From NCBI GenBank assembly GCA_013388855.1, contig JACAEM010000010.1, positions 1-64,000 on the forward strand: DNA of 64,000 nucleotides. Direction: 5' to 3'. This DNA comes from Chloroflexota bacterium (GTDB taxonomy: Bacteria > Chloroflexota > Anaerolineae > Anaerolineales > Villigracilaceae). The translations under genes were made by a program, and so were the position numbers. Positions within the stretch are counted from its first letter, which is position 1; every line of letters begins with the position of its first letter. Shown piece by piece: positions 31,600 to 39,697 of this stretch. The notes beneath the pieces were generated by a model. That model saw only the letters and a program-made list of their open reading frames with translations, did not search any database and had not been told where the DNA came from.

Positions 31600-33387
31600 T
31601 TACGAGCGGCTGTTTTGCGGGAGCGTAAACAGCGACGCGAACGTTTGGACGGCTTGCAATCTTCTAAGCGCCCGCACATCCTCACCGGACTGCATGACCG
31701 CCTGAAAGTCCTGCTCTACCTGACGCATATCCAGCCATTCCGAAACCCGGTCCCAAACCTCGAAGATGGGCCACAACGAGGCCTTTCCGTAGGTGTGGAT
31801 GGGCTCGACATCGACGCCGATGTGGATGTTATCGGTGCCTTTCATAAACCGGTTGCGAAGGGAGGCAGGCAACATTTGCCCAATTCGTTTTTTGATCAGA
31901 TACTTGCCGGTCAGGATGTACGGTTCACTGGCGTAGGACCCCGGGATGACCGCCAGCCGCCCGTAGTGTCGTTTGAAAACATCGCCCAGTAACCGGCGGT
32001 GGTCGAACGCCACTCGCGGAAGCGACAGGCAAAACCGAACGTAGGCGCGGTCAAGGTACGGCGTCGCGACGCCCCGCCAATATCCCATCAGGGTGGATAG
32101 GAAACCGATAAAGAGACGCTGACGGTTCCACAACGGCAGATACAGCATTTTCTGAAAGTTGGCGCCGGGGAAGGATTCGATCTGTGCTCTGATATTGGCG
32201 GCATTGGCTTCGAGCGCCTCCTCCACGGGAAATTTGGCGACAGCCCGGAGTTGATCGGGTTGCCAGTCGGAATACCATTCGTATCCGATCTGGTAACTTT
32301 TTCGGGAATGGATCTTCACCGCTTCGTACAACCCGTCGCCTGCCAGCACATCCCCGATGAAGCCGTTCAGCATCGGCGCGGCAGGCTCCCCCTGTAACTG
32401 ATCCAGGAAACTCATCAGGTACATCCCCTGGAAGTGCATGGCTCGCCCGAACCAATCGGACCATTGCGGCGTGTATTTGACCAGAAAATCCCTGGGCAGA
32501 GGCACATGTTTCCACGGGAAGCCCAGTGTCTTTGCGATTTCCTGCGAGAAGATGACATCGTTGTTGTTCGCGTCGCCCCAGGAGTAGGTGTATACGTTCG
32601 CACCGATATCCGCGACCACTCCGGCAATCAGGCGGGAATCCAAGCCGGATGATAGTGGCAGGATCCACGTGGATTGGGTCTTCAATATGTCGGCAATGAC
32701 CTGGCGCGTGATGGCGTACATCTCATCGACGAGGTCATCCCAGCTTGTTTCCCAGCGTTCCTGGCTGGGCAATACGGTCCAGAGTTTTTTTGTGCGGAAT
32801 CCTTCTTCATCCCAGGCGGTCAGGCTGTCGGGCGGGATGGTCTTCACGTTTTTGTACAGAGTCCAGTCGGTCTGGAAGTAGCCATTGACCAGCAGGGAAA
32901 CCAGCCCCGGCAGGAAGAAATCGTCGGTGGTGCATCCTGCCGCGGCAACGGGGACAGGTTCGAGGGTGGATGCGATGCGTCCGTTGGGGATGTCGGCGTA
33001 GTAGGTGGTGATGCTTCCCAGCCAGTCGTTCCAGATTGTCCAGCGTTTGCCGTCCGCGCTGACGCGCAGGAGGATGACTCGTCCCTCCCACGGCAGGATG
33101 AAGTCTTCGGGACGGTCCAGCTTTAACAGTTTTTCCTGAACATCGTGCCACGGGACATCATGGTGCGGAGAGCCGATCAATGCCAGGGTCGAGCCGTCTG
33201 GCATGGCGTGGATGCAGTCGGCGAGGGAGGAATGTCCCCATAAATGTAATGTAGCGGGGCCAATGGCTAGGGATGTTTTCTCAAGGTGTGTGAAACGCGA
33301 CAGGGCGCGGTCTTCCGCTATATTTGCCCTTGTGACCGCACCCGGGGGTACGTCAATAAAAATTGTGAAGCCAACGATGGATCCCAT
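31600..33387 (-). CDS. Asparagine-synthetase-like ATP-dependent ligase lacking the glutaminase cysteine
   Basis: The 595-residue protein has an N-terminal domain shaped like that of AsnB but starting MGSIVGF, without the catalytic Cys2, so it cannot use glutamine in the usual way. The synthetase domain keeps the ATP-pyrophosphatase loop PLSSGLDS (244-251). Such proteins occur in asparagine, beta-lactam, lasso-peptide and glycan pathways, where they adenylate a carboxylate. AGGAG precedes the ATG. It lies 127 bases downstream of the phosphatase gene on the same strand and is followed by a terminator. Confidence 0.82.
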   Translation of the reverse strand: MGSIVGFTIFIDVPPGAVTRANIAEDRALSRFTHLEKTSLAIGPATLHLWGHSSLADCIHAMPDGSTLALIGSPHHDVPWHDVQEKLLKLDRPEDFILPWEGRVILLRVSADGKRWTIWNDWLGSITTYYADIPNGRIASTLEPVPVAAAGCTTDDFFLPGLVSLLVNGYFQTDWTLYKNVKTIPPDSLTAWDEEGFRTKKLWTVLPSQERWETSWDDLVDEMYAITRQVIADILKTQSTWILPLSSGLDSRLIAGVVADIGANVYTYSWGDANNNDVIFSQEIAKTLGFPWKHVPLPRDFLVKYTPQWSDWFGRAMHFQGMYLMSFLDQLQGEPAAPMLNGFIGDVLAGDGLYEAVKIHSRKSYQIGYEWYSDWQPDQLRAVAKFPVEEALEANAANIRAQIESFPGANFQKMLYLPLWNRQRLFIGFLSTLMGYWRGVATPYLDRAYVRFCLSLPRVAFDHRRLLGDVFKRHYGRLAVIPGSYASEPYILTGKYLIKKRIGQMLPASLRNRFMKGTDNIHIGVDVEPIHTYGKASLWPIFEVWDRVSEWLDMRQVEQDFQAVMQSGEDVRALRRLQAVQTFASLFTLPQNSRS

Positions 33388-33514
33388 GTACTCCTCTTTT
33401 GATCACCCACCTTGTCGGCGGCAGTTTTGCTCCGAGTTGTTTTCCTGATACACGAAGTGGGGAAATTTTATCACTGAGCCTTGAGATAAAAAGAGTAGAT
33501 TGGTTACACCAGCA

Positions 33515-34141
33515 TTACCATTTAAGCGGTTCGGAGCCGAGCAGCCTTGTGACTTTTTCTGAGACCAGTTGTTCGCCGTCGAACTGGAATTTCGCCAATT
33601 CCAGGTTGGATGGATACGAACCCAGCGACTCGATGCAGTTCAGCCCGCGCAAGAGTCCGTGGAACATTTGGAGGAAGACGCCGTGCGACACCACCAGGAT
33701 GTTGGCTCCGGCATATGCCTGAAAGATCAGCTGCCGGAATCGTTTCGCCCGCTCCCACACATCTTCGAAGGGTTCGCCTCCCTTCGGGTTGACCGTGTGA
33801 AGATCGTTGCCGACGTTGATCATCAGGACGGGCGGTTGCAGGGTCTGAACGTCCTCCCAGGTTAGCCCTTCCATGATGCCGAAGTTGCGCTCGTTGCACA
33901 GTTCATTTTGAATGATGGGGGTGGAATTGCCGATCAGGAGCTGCGCGGTCTGGATCGCCCGTTTCAATTTCGAGGTGATGACCATGTCGAATTTGACATC
34001 CGCAAGTTTCGCGGCCGCCTGGCGTGCATCGTTGACACCGGATTCGCTCAGCGGGATGTCGATGGAACCGGCATAGCGTCTCTCGGCATTGTATTGTGTG
34101 TGAGCATGGCGCAGGGTGCTGATGGAAGTGGTGACTGTCAT
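33515..34141 (-). CDS. Histidine phosphatase (phosphoglycerate-mutase-like)
   Basis: The 208-residue protein shows the branch-1 histidine phosphatase fold: LRHAHTQYN (RHG variant RHA) with the catalytic His, SKLKRAIQTAQ with the second Arg, ELCNERNFGIMEG with the acid Glu, and VVSHGVFLQ with the second His. It removes a phosphate from a small molecule, substrate unknown. Its ATG overlaps the stop of the enolase-like gene by four bases, so the two are translated together. Confidence 0.85.
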   Translation of the reverse strand: MTVTTSISTLRHAHTQYNAERRYAGSIDIPLSESGVNDARQAAAKLADVKFDMVITSKLKRAIQTAQLLIGNSTPIIQNELCNERNFGIMEGLTWEDVQTLQPPVLMINVGNDLHTVNPKGGEPFEDVWERAKRFRQLIFQAYAGANILVVSHGVFLQMFHGLLRGLNCIESLGSYPSNLELAKFQFDGEQLVSEKVTRLLGSEPLKW

Positions 34142-35316
34142 AGCGGCTCCGTCAATCGAATGATTTCATTCAGCCGCACCACGGAGGAGTAATCCGTCTC
34201 GAGTGGACCAATCTTGATGTACTGCGCTCCGACCATGCAGGTGAGCAGGGAGATAAACGTCTCCTCGGTGCTGATGGAACGGTGGGAGGTGATCACGATC
34301 TGCCCTGTGTGCTGGGCGGCTTCCACGGCGCGGCGGGTTGCGGTGATCGTACCTGCCTGATTGGGTTTGATGATCGCGGCATGGGTGTGATGCCCCGCCG
34401 CGCCGATCTCGATCCGTTCGGCGCTGGACGAATAATAGTTATCGCCGATGACGATGACATCTTCCTGGGATGTGGTCAGGGCGCGCCAGGTTTCGGCGTC
34501 CTGTTCGCGGAACGGGTCTTCCAGGAAACGCAGGTGATATTCCCGGATCAGACCCTTCCAATATTCCATGAATTGTTCGCTGGAATACGTCGAATTATCG
34601 GTGATGGCGAGGCGATATCCCTCCGGTGTCCAAAGATCGCCTGCCGAGGCGTCGATCATGAGGTCGTACTTGCCGGATAATCCCAAACTTTCCACAGTGT
34701 CAAGCAGGAATTCGATGGGCGCCCGGTTGTCCTTCTTTGAAAAGATATTCACGGGGTTGCCGGAGACGACAGTCTTTGTCTGGGTGTTGAGCCTGGCTTT
34801 GACCGCTTTTTGAATCTTGTTGTGTTCACCGATCACTTCCTGGATATCGTCACTTTTCGCCACCAGCATGAACTCGGAGAAATCGCTCAACACCGGGTTG
34901 GTGTAGGCATGCCAGCCGCCGTTGAGGATGTTCAAACACAGACGCGGTGGGCGGAGTTGGGATGGCTGCCTGTCGAACAACTCGAATGCGGAACGGGTCT
35001 GTCTCTCCGCATTGAAGAACGCCAGCGAGAGACTGTAGGCATTATTCCGCCCAAAAGTGGAGATGTTCTGTTGCAGGTATTGATCGAACTCCACCTGACT
35101 GATTGATTTCCCCATTATGCCATCGTTTTGAATTGCCTGGATGATCGTTTCCGGGGTGATGGAAACCTTCCGGTCCTCGTAGATGCTGATCGTTTCCCCT
35201 TGGGGCGCGGCGCCCGTTCCTGTACTTCCATCCTCCAACCGGAGGATGAACTCGGTGGTGAACCGAACATGAGAATTTAGAATGGTCCTGTATTGGATGG
35301 TTCGGACTTTGGGCAT
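34138..35316 (-). CDS. Divergent enolase-superfamily protein (not the glycolytic enolase)
   Basis: From ATG 35316 (GGAGGG upstream) the 392-residue protein aligns with enolase throughout. It keeps His136 (NGGWHAYTN), Glu148 (SEFM), metal ligands Asp222 (MIDASA), Glu266 (FLEDPF) and Asp292 (VIGDNYY), Lys317 (IIKPNQAGT), the SHRS loop (344-347) and Lys368 (IKIG). The GDEGG loop holding enolase's general-acid Glu is replaced by SGNPVNIFSKKDN (185-197), and APSGAST of the Ser loop reads APQGETI. It probably acts on a different phosphorylated acid. It heads an operon with the phosphatase and the ligase. Confidence 0.8.
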   Translation of the reverse strand: MPKVRTIQYRTILNSHVRFTTEFILRLEDGSTGTGAAPQGETISIYEDRKVSITPETIIQAIQNDGIMGKSISQVEFDQYLQQNISTFGRNNAYSLSLAFFNAERQTRSAFELFDRQPSQLRPPRLCLNILNGGWHAYTNPVLSDFSEFMLVAKSDDIQEVIGEHNKIQKAVKARLNTQTKTVVSGNPVNIFSKKDNRAPIEFLLDTVESLGLSGKYDLMIDASAGDLWTPEGYRLAITDNSTYSSEQFMEYWKGLIREYHLRFLEDPFREQDAETWRALTTSQEDVIVIGDNYYSSSAERIEIGAAGHHTHAAIIKPNQAGTITATRRAVEAAQHTGQIVITSHRSISTEETFISLLTCMVGAQYIKIGPLETDYSSVVRLNEIIRLTEPL

Positions 35317-35370
35317 ATCACCCTCCTGCATGGTTGTATAGCATACTCCTTGACTATTATAATCCCGTCT

Positions 35371-35376
35371 TATAAT
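35371..35376 (+). promoter_or_regulatory. TATAAT -10 box of a leaderless lipoprotein gene
   Basis: TATAAT ends seven bases before the ATG at 35384. On the opposite strand a TATACA-like box for the enolase-like gene lies within 40 bases, so the two divergent promoters share one short region. Confidence 0.5.
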
Positions 35377-35383
35377 GTTCCCA

Positions 35384-36457
35384 ATGCGTTATAACCCAGG
35401 TATCGCCCATTCTTTCCTGACTGTTTCCTTCTTTCTGCTTCTTTCCTCCTGCACTCCCACTCCGCCAGCGCCTCTCGCTACATCGCTCTTTATCTACCGC
35501 TTTGACCCTCCCTCTTTCATTGAATTTTCTGTGGATTTTCGACCGATCCGGGAAATTCCATTTTCCATCCCTCCCGATTGCGGGCTGGACGATGCCTATT
35601 CCGCGCCGATTGGAAAGTTTCTGGCGGTCGAATTGCACTGTCCCGGCGGACAGACGGTTCTTTTTCTGGACGTCGAAACTGGTTCCGTCACCCAGCCTGT
35701 CACCGACACGGACAGTCACTTCCTGGCGTGGACCAGCGACGGTGAAGCCGCCTACCTCAAAGTCGATTCACTGGGCAGCCCCGAAATTCTCCGCGTGTTG
35801 ACCGACGGCGCCCGGGACCCGCTGGCGGTCCATGAATTTACGTATGACCTTTCGGCGCAACCCGCCTCACGTGACTTCACCTTTACCTTCTCGCGCGGGC
35901 TTGGCTATGGAAGCGAGATGTATCTTGCCAGACACGACGGCCGCCTCACACAATTACTGTATGCCGATCCATACAACTATCTATCCTTTGCGCGTTTTTC
36001 TCCCGATGGAAGCCGGATTGCCTTCATCAAAACGCCCGATTCGCAGACTCCCTTCACAGTGGGGGAGTTATGGGTCATCCATGCAGACGGCTCGAATGCA
36101 CGCAACCTTGCGGATGCGGATGCCGGTCACGGATTCGCGGAAAACTGGTCGCCAGATGGGACTCATATTGCTTTTGTGAAACGGGAAAACCCCGAAGACG
36201 AAAGTGCCGATCAAAACAGCGAGGCGTTGATCAGCAACATTTACGTCGTCGATGCCGAAAGTGGAAAGTGGACACAGGTCACCCATTTCACAACCGGACG
36301 CGCAGAGACTCCGCACTGGTCACCGGATGGGAACACTTTGACTTTTGCCGTGGTCATAAATGGTAGAATGGAAGTGCAGATCGCAGACATGGCGACAGGG
36401 GAGATTCGATCTCTTTTAACGGAATCAGCCTGCTGTCCCGCGTGGATGCGAAAGTAA
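35384..36457 (+). CDS. TolB-like beta-propeller lipoprotein
   Basis: The 357-residue protein has a lipoprotein signal (FLTVSFFLLLSSC) and PD40/TolB-type repeats with the motif SPDG: FARFSPDGSRIAF, ENWSPDGTHIAF, PHWSPDGNTLTF. A beta-propeller on the outside of the membrane is expected. Partners are unknown. ATG 35384 lies seven bases after TATAAT; ATG 35375 overlaps that box and is unlikely. It leads a run of surface-protein genes. Confidence 0.82.
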   Translation: MRYNPGIAHSFLTVSFFLLLSSCTPTPPAPLATSLFIYRFDPPSFIEFSVDFRPIREIPFSIPPDCGLDDAYSAPIGKFLAVELHCPGGQTVLFLDVETGSVTQPVTDTDSHFLAWTSDGEAAYLKVDSLGSPEILRVLTDGARDPLAVHEFTYDLSAQPASRDFTFTFSRGLGYGSEMYLARHDGRLTQLLYADPYNYLSFARFSPDGSRIAFIKTPDSQTPFTVGELWVIHADGSNARNLADADAGHGFAENWSPDGTHIAFVKRENPEDESADQNSEALISNIYVVDAESGKWTQVTHFTTGRAETPHWSPDGNTLTFAVVINGRMEVQIADMATGEIRSLLTESACCPAWMRK

Positions 36458-36503
36458 GAGTCTGTCACCGTGTTTTGTGGCAGGCCGCGAAAGTGAGTCC
36501 CAC

Positions 36504-37199
36504 ATGATTCGGCGAATCATATTCATCCTCATCCTGGCTTTGGTGCTGAACTCCTGCGGCGGCGCGCCTGCGCCCGCAGCAACGGAAGCTCCTGCTGAGG
36601 CCGAAGAACCCGCCGCGACAGCGCCTCCCATACAGCCGTTCGCCGCGGATACCCAACCTTTGGAAACCCCAACCGCTGTTTCGACCCCCACCCCCGCGCC
36701 GACTCTCCCCCCATCCATCACGCCGACGGAAACACCCCTGCCTCCACTCGAACTGCCGACCGAGGCGGTGAACGCGCCCGCGCAGATGGTGTGGGATGGC
36801 ACGCCCACCTACCTCGGCGACTCAACCCCGGGCTATTCCTTCCGTGTCACGTACAACCCCGACATCTGGGCGTTGACAACCGATCAGTTTGGCTATCCCG
36901 CCATCGGACATCGGAACATTCCGTATTGTGTCATCTCTGTTACATCGGGGCGCGGCATGCCGGGCAATGTCACGGTCGAGCATGATGTTCTCTATACCGA
37001 CACGGTCACCTTCGATGTCGGCACCGCGTATGAAAACGGGGTCATGAAGTTCGTGACCTATACAGGAGGAGACGGAACGATCATTACCGCTTTTGAAGTG
37101 TCTTTTCAAGAGCAAAGCGAAACCTGCCTTGCAGATGCTGTGACGGTTCTTTCCACGCTCCGGTCTGTTCCCAGTTCCCAAGCCACCCCTCAGCCTTGA
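36504..37199 (+). CDS. Lipoprotein with Pro/Thr linker, unknown C-terminal domain
   Basis: I do not recognise the C-terminal domain. The 231-residue protein has a lipoprotein signal (IIFILILALVLNSCGGAP), an Ala/Pro/Thr linker (about 20-90) and a folded domain of about 130 residues with three Cys, beginning VWDGTPTYLGDSTPGYSFRV. The layout matches surface lipoproteins of this phylum. It starts 46 bases after the TolB-like gene and may share its transcript. Confidence 0.7.
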   Translation: MIRRIIFILILALVLNSCGGAPAPAATEAPAEAEEPAATAPPIQPFAADTQPLETPTAVSTPTPAPTLPPSITPTETPLPPLELPTEAVNAPAQMVWDGTPTYLGDSTPGYSFRVTYNPDIWALTTDQFGYPAIGHRNIPYCVISVTSGRGMPGNVTVEHDVLYTDTVTFDVGTAYENGVMKFVTYTGGDGTIITAFEVSFQEQSETCLADAVTVLSTLRSVPSSQATPQP

Positions 37200-37207
37200 T
37201 GTAAAAT

Positions 37208-37240
37208 AGATGACAGTCACTTCAAAAGTGACTGTCATCT
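37208..37240. terminator. Perfect 15-bp hairpin directly before the M23 gene
   Basis: AGATGACAGTCACTT pairs perfectly with AAGTGACTGTCATCT around CAA. It ends three bases before the GTG start of the M23 gene. It could end the lipoprotein transcript, but there is no long U-run, so a role as operator or leader structure is also possible. Confidence 0.5.
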
Positions 37241-37243
37241 TAA

Positions 37244-39697
37244 GTGAACACTGTGACCCGTTCCCTCAAGCACGCCCTCACGCTCCTCATCCTCAGCTTC
37301 ATCATGCTGGGCGTGCGCGGCGCGTCCGCCGAAAAAGCGGACCAGCCTCCGCAGGCGGTTGCCCCGTTTTTGTATCCGCCCTATCCGGGGAGCGCCTCGC
37401 AGGAATCCATCTTCGACCATTCCAAGCCCAACTACACCTACGATAATCGCGTCACCGCGTACACGGGCGATATCGCACGCAAAAATTGCCCATCCCCTGC
37501 GCCGGCTGGGACGCCTCCGCCCCAGGCTGGAATCTGCAACGCCGGTGCAGGCGGATACTGGTCTTACAGCCTCGGCGACTGGATGTACTATGACGGTCAC
37601 GACGGCGTGGATTACGGCATTTCCTACCGCCCTGTCTACGCCGCGGCAGATGCCGACCGCGTGGTCTACGCCGGTTGGAACGACCCGCAAAACCACCAAA
37701 GCGGACTCGGCATCTACGTCAAGTTACATCACTCGAATGGATATTTCACCGCCTACGGTCACATGAGCGCCATCGCGGTACAAGCCTGTTCCCCGAACGG
37801 ATGTACATTCATCCCCCACGGCGAAGTCCTCGGCATCAGCGGCACCACGGGCAATTCGTCGGGACCGCACCTGCATTTCCTCGTCAAGAATCCATCCGAT
37901 GTGGCGGTTGATCCGTACGGGTACGCGGGAAGCGGAGCCAGTCCGTGGGCGCCAACGCAGCAAAAAGAATCCTTGTGGATCGCCTATCCATCGCTTGTAT
38001 ATTATGGCGCGCAGGTCTATCCCTCGGGCGACCCGCTCGATTACCCCTCCAGACCCGCGGGCGGAATTATCGTTGACGATGGCGCGCCTGGCTTCGACGA
38101 ACGCCCCGACGATTGCTGGCGGACGACCTCCACCGGCAGCGCGCAAAACGGCAGGATGCGCTACGTCCAGCCGCGCAACGATTCCTCCAATTGCTCCGCG
38201 CAATGGTATCTGCCGCAGGGCTCAGCCTCCGGCATGTATTCGGTCTATGTGAGAATCCCCGCGGTCCGCGCCACTTCCGAGGGCGCCATCTACACCATCC
38301 GCCACGCGGGCAGGAGCGACCAGGTCGTCCTCAACCAGGCGGTCTTCCCGAACATCTACTACGTCACCGATGGCTGGGTGTACGTGGGCAAATACAACTT
38401 CAACGGCGCAGGGAACGAATACGTCGAATTGACCAACCGCACCCAGGACCAGAACTCGAACATCTCCGACCTGTTTCTCGGTGCGGACGCGATCCGCTTC
38501 GTGTTCCTGGGAGCGACGACTCTCACTCCGCCCGGTCCTGTCACCGTCACCCCGACCACCACCCCCACCGTGACGCGGACCCCCACCAGCACCTTCACCC
38601 CGACCGCCTCTCGCACCCCGACAATCACGCCGACCCCCACCGTCACGCGCACTCCAACGGTAACCCGCACACCGACCAACACCCGTACCCCCACGGTCAC
38701 GCGTACCCCGACCCGCACGCCGACCGGCACACTCTCGCGGACACCGACGCGCACACCGCTCCCGACCGCCACACCCTTGTACAGGCTCATCGACGTGTAT
38801 TTTGTGAACGGCGCACGCTACACCGCAAACACCCCTCCCTTTGAAGTGACCGGGGTCCGGTGGGCCCGCACGAACGCGCTGGCAAAGACCGCCCTCGATG
38901 AATACTTCAAAGGCCCCGGCGCCACGGAAAGATACTCCTACGGTTACATCGGTGTTTACAATGGCTTCACCGGCTACAGCAAACTTGAGGTCATCGATGG
39001 TGTGGCGCATGTCTACCTCAAAGGTGTCTGTGTCTCCGAGGGCCGTACCTATAACATTGCCGACCTTCTCAATTTGAACCTCAAACAATTCCCCGGGATC
39101 CAATTTGTGAAGATCTACGACGCATCCGGTCAAACGCAGTCCCCGACCGGCTTGAGCGATTCGGAACCGCTTTGCCTCTCGCCGTCCTACACTCCGCCAC
39201 CCACTGCCACCCTCACCCCATCACCCACGCGTACCCCCACGCGGACTCCCATCCCGACCAATACACGCCCGCCCACCGCCACACCGCTGTGGGTAAAGGT
39301 CAATGTGTACTTCGTGAACAGGAGTCTCTATGAAGCCAACACGCCGCCGTTTGAGGTGGCAGGCGTTCGCTGGGCGCGCACGAACAACATTGTCCCAACA
39401 GTCTTGACTGAATATTTCAAGGGACCCGGCGCGACGGAAAAATACACCTACCGCTGGATCGCCCTCTACAACGGTTTCACCGGCTACAGCAAATTCGAGT
39501 TTGCAGATGGTGTCGCGCACATTTACCTCAAAGGTACCTGCGACCGCGCCGGCGCGGACTACACCATTGCCGACCTGTTGACCTACAACCTCAAACAATT
39601 CTCCGAAATCAAGTTCGTCAAAATCTATGACGAGAACGGTGCCACGCAGGACCCCACCGGCTTAAGCGACTCCATCCCCGCCTGTTTGCAGCCCTGA
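37244..39697 (+). CDS. Secreted M23 peptidase with golvesin-like domain and two GerMN-like domains
   Basis: The 817-residue protein has a signal peptide (ALTLLILSFIMLGVRGASA) and an M23/LytM metallopeptidase (about 95-235) with GHDGVDYG, AYGHMS and GPHLHFLV supplying the zinc and catalytic His. A golvesin/xanthan-lyase-type beta domain follows (about 270-420). Then come a long Pro/Thr linker (425-513), a GerMN-like domain (514-642), a second linker (646-681) and a second GerMN-like domain (682-816). The two GerMN domains are close duplicates (EYFKGPGATE, YNGFTGYSK in both). It is expected to bind or cut cell-wall peptides. It starts with GTG; a second GTG at 37253 is possible. Confidence 0.85.
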   Translation: MNTVTRSLKHALTLLILSFIMLGVRGASAEKADQPPQAVAPFLYPPYPGSASQESIFDHSKPNYTYDNRVTAYTGDIARKNCPSPAPAGTPPPQAGICNAGAGGYWSYSLGDWMYYDGHDGVDYGISYRPVYAAADADRVVYAGWNDPQNHQSGLGIYVKLHHSNGYFTAYGHMSAIAVQACSPNGCTFIPHGEVLGISGTTGNSSGPHLHFLVKNPSDVAVDPYGYAGSGASPWAPTQQKESLWIAYPSLVYYGAQVYPSGDPLDYPSRPAGGIIVDDGAPGFDERPDDCWRTTSTGSAQNGRMRYVQPRNDSSNCSAQWYLPQGSASGMYSVYVRIPAVRATSEGAIYTIRHAGRSDQVVLNQAVFPNIYYVTDGWVYVGKYNFNGAGNEYVELTNRTQDQNSNISDLFLGADAIRFVFLGATTLTPPGPVTVTPTTTPTVTRTPTSTFTPTASRTPTITPTPTVTRTPTVTRTPTNTRTPTVTRTPTRTPTGTLSRTPTRTPLPTATPLYRLIDVYFVNGARYTANTPPFEVTGVRWARTNALAKTALDEYFKGPGATERYSYGYIGVYNGFTGYSKLEVIDGVAHVYLKGVCVSEGRTYNIADLLNLNLKQFPGIQFVKIYDASGQTQSPTGLSDSEPLCLSPSYTPPPTATLTPSPTRTPTRTPIPTNTRPPTATPLWVKVNVYFVNRSLYEANTPPFEVAGVRWARTNNIVPTVLTEYFKGPGATEKYTYRWIALYNGFTGYSKFEFADGVAHIYLKGTCDRAGADYTIADLLTYNLKQFSEIKFVKIYDENGATQDPTGLSDSIPACLQP

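Noticed and set aside
38519-38780. Tandem repeat DNA that could be mistaken for a CRISPR array
   Set aside because: Units are short, irregular ACNCC-type codons encoding a Thr/Pro linker, without unique spacers of constant length.
38222-39133. Long - strand frames opposite the Pro/Thr linkers of the M23 gene, with VGVRV-type repeats
   Set aside because: The repeats are the reverse reading of the Thr-Pro codons; there is no start signal or family match.
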